Positions 61,501 through 64,000 of a stretch of DNA of 64,000 nucleotides are shown piece after piece (position 1 is the first letter of the stretch; every line of letters starts with the position of its first letter). The stretch covers positions 29,695,956 through 29,759,955 of the forward strand of contig CM049318.1 in the NCBI GenBank assembly GCA_026874595.1, given 5' to 3'. Made by a program: the position numbers and the translations under genes. The notes beneath the pieces were generated by a model. It saw only the letters and a list, made by a program, of their open reading frames with translations. It had not been told where the DNA came from and ran no database searches. Source of the DNA: Sipunculus nudus. Taxonomy: Eukaryota; Annelida; Sipuncula; Golfingiida; Sipunculidae.

Positions 61501-61719
61501 GGTTCTTGGGAGATTTTCCAAGGTCCTCCCACAAGGTTTTCTATTTTGAGAAGTTCCTAGGTAGTGAGAAGTTTCTAGGTTGAATGGTTACAATCTGTGC
61601 CCTGCTATGAACTATGAACTTTTGTGCCCCAGATGAACACACAAAAGGAGAAATAGTGCTAAATAGTGATAGATATAGCTCAGATGACTTACAGTCAGCT
61701 GAGCTAAAAATAATGTCAC

Positions 61720-62330
61720 TTGAGTATACCTTCAAGGTGTATCCAGGTATTGTCATTTCACCTCGGTTGCTTTTAAGGAACCATAAATTTTCTGTAACTC
61801 CACCAGTAGAGCACTTCTGTAACCCCATCAGCGGAGAAAAACTGCAACAGGGTTCTGTGATAGGAATTAAAACAATATAAGTGACTCATATAAATTTAAA
61901 AATCACAAAAAAGAATATTCCAATAAATATACTTAATGTAACAATGACTGTTCCAATCAATCAATTTGAAATGCTGATCCTGTTAGAACTCACTTCAATA
62001 GGAGTTGATGTCAGACAAACCCATGATCTTTGTTTATGCTAGTAGGATTGAAATTTGACCACTGGGACAAAATCCAATTAGAATATCCTAAATTAATTCT
62101 GATCTTACTTAAAGTAATTTACCAAAAAAGATACAAAATAAAAAAAAAGAAATGAATAATTCAAAATATCTTTAATTTAGTGAAGGGTGTATTTCAGTGC
62201 CATTTGTCAGAAACTATAAGAGTTTCCATTTGGTGATCTCAGTTCATGCAAACCTGGAAAAAAGTCATGAACTCAAGAATTGGCTATACACATATACTAG
62301 CATGATCATTGTGTACAACATGTATGATGA
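61720..62330. repeat. duplicated block, copy 1
   Basis: Aligns with 62905-64000 in the same orientation. Shared stretches are 'ctataccttcaagg' and the 'gttctgtgataggaattaaaacaa' block (61852, 63018), 'aaaatcacaaaaaa', 'caattagaatatcct' and 'gtgaagggtgtatt' (62180, 63858) followed by 'gaactcaagaa'. Confidence 0.7.
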
Positions 62331-62500
62331 CAAATGGGAGCTGTTTCTCTTTAAAACAAATATATTTATATGAAAGAATGTCTGAAGAATTAACAGGAGA
62401 ACTGTAAATATATTAATTATGAAAGGCTGTTCACACATACTTGCTGGTACGGTAAATTCGTCCCATGATTTTACATCTGGGATAATCCCACCATCCATTT

Positions 62501-62882
62501 GAACATACCCTTACAGAAATTTTGGGACATGAAGTGTGCTTAAAGTGTGCTTCATTTGTGCTTATTTTGTGCTTTCAGTGAAATGCTGTACAGAAATACT
62601 TTGAAAATGCTGAAACTGCATGTGCTTCTTTAGTGCTCCAAGTGTACTGATTCTGTGCTTCAGAAATACAATGTGCTGAAATTGCTGCTTTGGTGCTCCA
62701 AATAAACTGATTAACTGCTTTTATTGTGCTCCTAGGTCTGCTCAAATATTTTCAAAGTACCATTCAATTGTGATAACATTTATGCACACTGAACAATACC
62801 TCAAAGGTGTTTTTTACATGCCTAAGTAGTGCTTAAACCATGCTCCATCTTTTCTCATGCTCATTTCTGCAAGGGTATGTTC
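62501..62882. mobile_element. 382-bp MITE with 20-bp inverted ends
   Basis: Left end GAACATACCCTTACAGAAAT. The right end (62863-62882) is its reverse complement with one mismatch. CCCTTACAG/CTGCAAGGG flanked by TA fits a Tc1/mariner-type insertion. The inside is a degenerate array built on GTGCTT. Confidence 0.65.
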
Positions 62883-62904
62883 TGAGAACATCTGTATTAA
62901 AATA

Positions 62905-64000
62905 ATTCCAACTATACCTTCAGGATTTGTCCAGGGTTGTCACTTCGAACATCTTTGTTGTTGAGTGTACATCACAGGCCTTTTTTGCATCCCAATCAAA
63001 GTATAATGTCTGCTGAGGAGTTCTGTGATAGGAATTAAAACAATGGTGGAAATTTCTTATATCAACTGAAGAATCACAAAAAAAATATTAACATAAATAA
63101 ACTATATGTAGCAATTCCTACTCTGATCTTTTGGAGCAGAATCATTGATCCTGCAAGGCCAAACTCAGAGGGGTTGTCACAAGACAAACTCTGATCCTTT
63201 TTTATTTTGCTATTAGGACTGCTGTTTCTACTAAGACTAATCCAATTAGAGTGTCCTTAGACAAATTCTGACCTCATTGTAAATAACTTATTTTGAAGCA
63301 AATTACAGGTACAAAATCACAAAAGAAATTAGTCAATTATGAAACTAGAGGTTGAAGGTCCTCAATTAGCTCCAGCTCCTAAAATGGCAGCCCATTGGGG
63401 ACAGGTATCCATATTGAAAGTCAGATTGGTCTGAAATTTTTTACCATAAATAATCTAAAAGGGAAAAAAATTAATAAAACAATCACAGGATTGTCTAAAA
63501 CGTTATTGTAAAAAGATTTAAAGTATTTGATTGGCAGTCATATATTTATGTATTCAACAGCAGTCTGAAATTTTAAAGCACACACACCCTCAAGGGTGTC
63601 AATGTTCTGTCAAAATTTTGCATGAAAATCACTTACTGAGGTCCAGTCTCCATAATAGGTATTAAGCAGGTCTGTAATTGGATAACAGGCACCATTTTGA
63701 ACCATGAATTCTAGAAAGATCTCATTGAAATACTGCACTCAAAAGAAAGCATCCCGGATGGACAGAAAAGATAAGATGAAAGGGTGGACAGATGGACAAG
63801 TCAATCACTATAATACACCCCTTTTCAAGCACGGTTCTAACAACAAAAAAAGTAAATTCTGTGAAGGGTGTATTGCGGTGCAATTTACTAGAAACTATAT
63901 ATCAGTGTATCCAGCAGGTGAACTCGGCCCATGGAAACCTGGAAGTCTTGAACTCAAGAACAGGTAATATTCTACCAAGGTCATTGTGAGCAACATGTAT
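62905..64000. repeat. duplicated block, copy 2, running off the window
   Basis: Second copy of the 61720-62330 block, expanded by about 500 bp between the two conserved parts (63350-63850). Confidence 0.65.
62919..63022 (-). pseudogene. exon-like piece resembling the end of an MRH (CI-M6PR) repeat
   Basis: On the minus strand an acceptor TATCACAG is followed by a frame containing LYFDWDAKKACDVHSTTKMF and EVTTL, then a stop 3 nt before a GGTATA donor. Known: mannose-6-phosphate receptor homology repeats end F-x-W-x4-A-C and the next one begins with a FDLSSL-like segment. Both patterns are visible here, but the upstream Cys is missing. A further minus-strand piece at 63365-63430 reads TNLTFNMDTCPQW after TTTCAG, in the right order for the same domain. 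The stop suggests a relic or a wrong donor. The resemblance is short and could be chance. Confidence 0.2.

Overview
This is AT-rich eukaryotic DNA, most likely from a bivalve mollusc. That rests on intron-rich genes of the nicotinic acetylcholine receptor (nAChR) family in tandem, tandem-repeat-core elements that resemble bivalve 'pearl'/Helentron (HINE) elements, Penelope-like and LINE remnants, and many long (AT)n tracts. The species cannot be told from the sequence.

The two genes I can support are in the left half. They are two complete alpha-type Cys-loop (nAChR-like) subunit genes in direct orientation: copy A (5375-13459) and copy B (22622-32244). Each has seven coding exons of 16, 530, 45, 110, 551, 194 and 336 bp, with the same lengths and phases in both. 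All splice sites are GT-AG and each gene predicts 593 residues. They come from a tandem segmental duplication: about 2.94-13.8 kb is repeated at about 14.4-33.37 kb. The second unit is swollen by later insertions: a HINE-like element, two Penelope fragments, a LINE with nested elements, a pogo-like element, and a second LINE at its right edge. The ligand-binding, pore and Cys-loop regions are well conserved between copies. A stretch of about 120 residues between the signal peptide and the ligand-binding domain has diverged much faster.

From 33.4 kb to the right end I find no complete gene. This part holds a degenerate LINE (minus strand), short hAT-like elements, a probable solo LTR, an ACGTT-rich 187-bp satellite of about 12 units (43.8-46.1 kb), bivalve-type interspersed repeats, a 2.57-kb Harbinger-like element carrying a nested HINE with 148-bp repeats (57.56-60.13 kb), and a duplicated block at the right end. 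That last block contains weak exon-like pieces on the minus strand, one of which resembles the end of a mannose-6-phosphate-receptor homology domain.

Because the two receptor copies were once identical, each serves as an empty-site reference for the other. That dates several insertions to after the duplication and fixes their target-site duplications.
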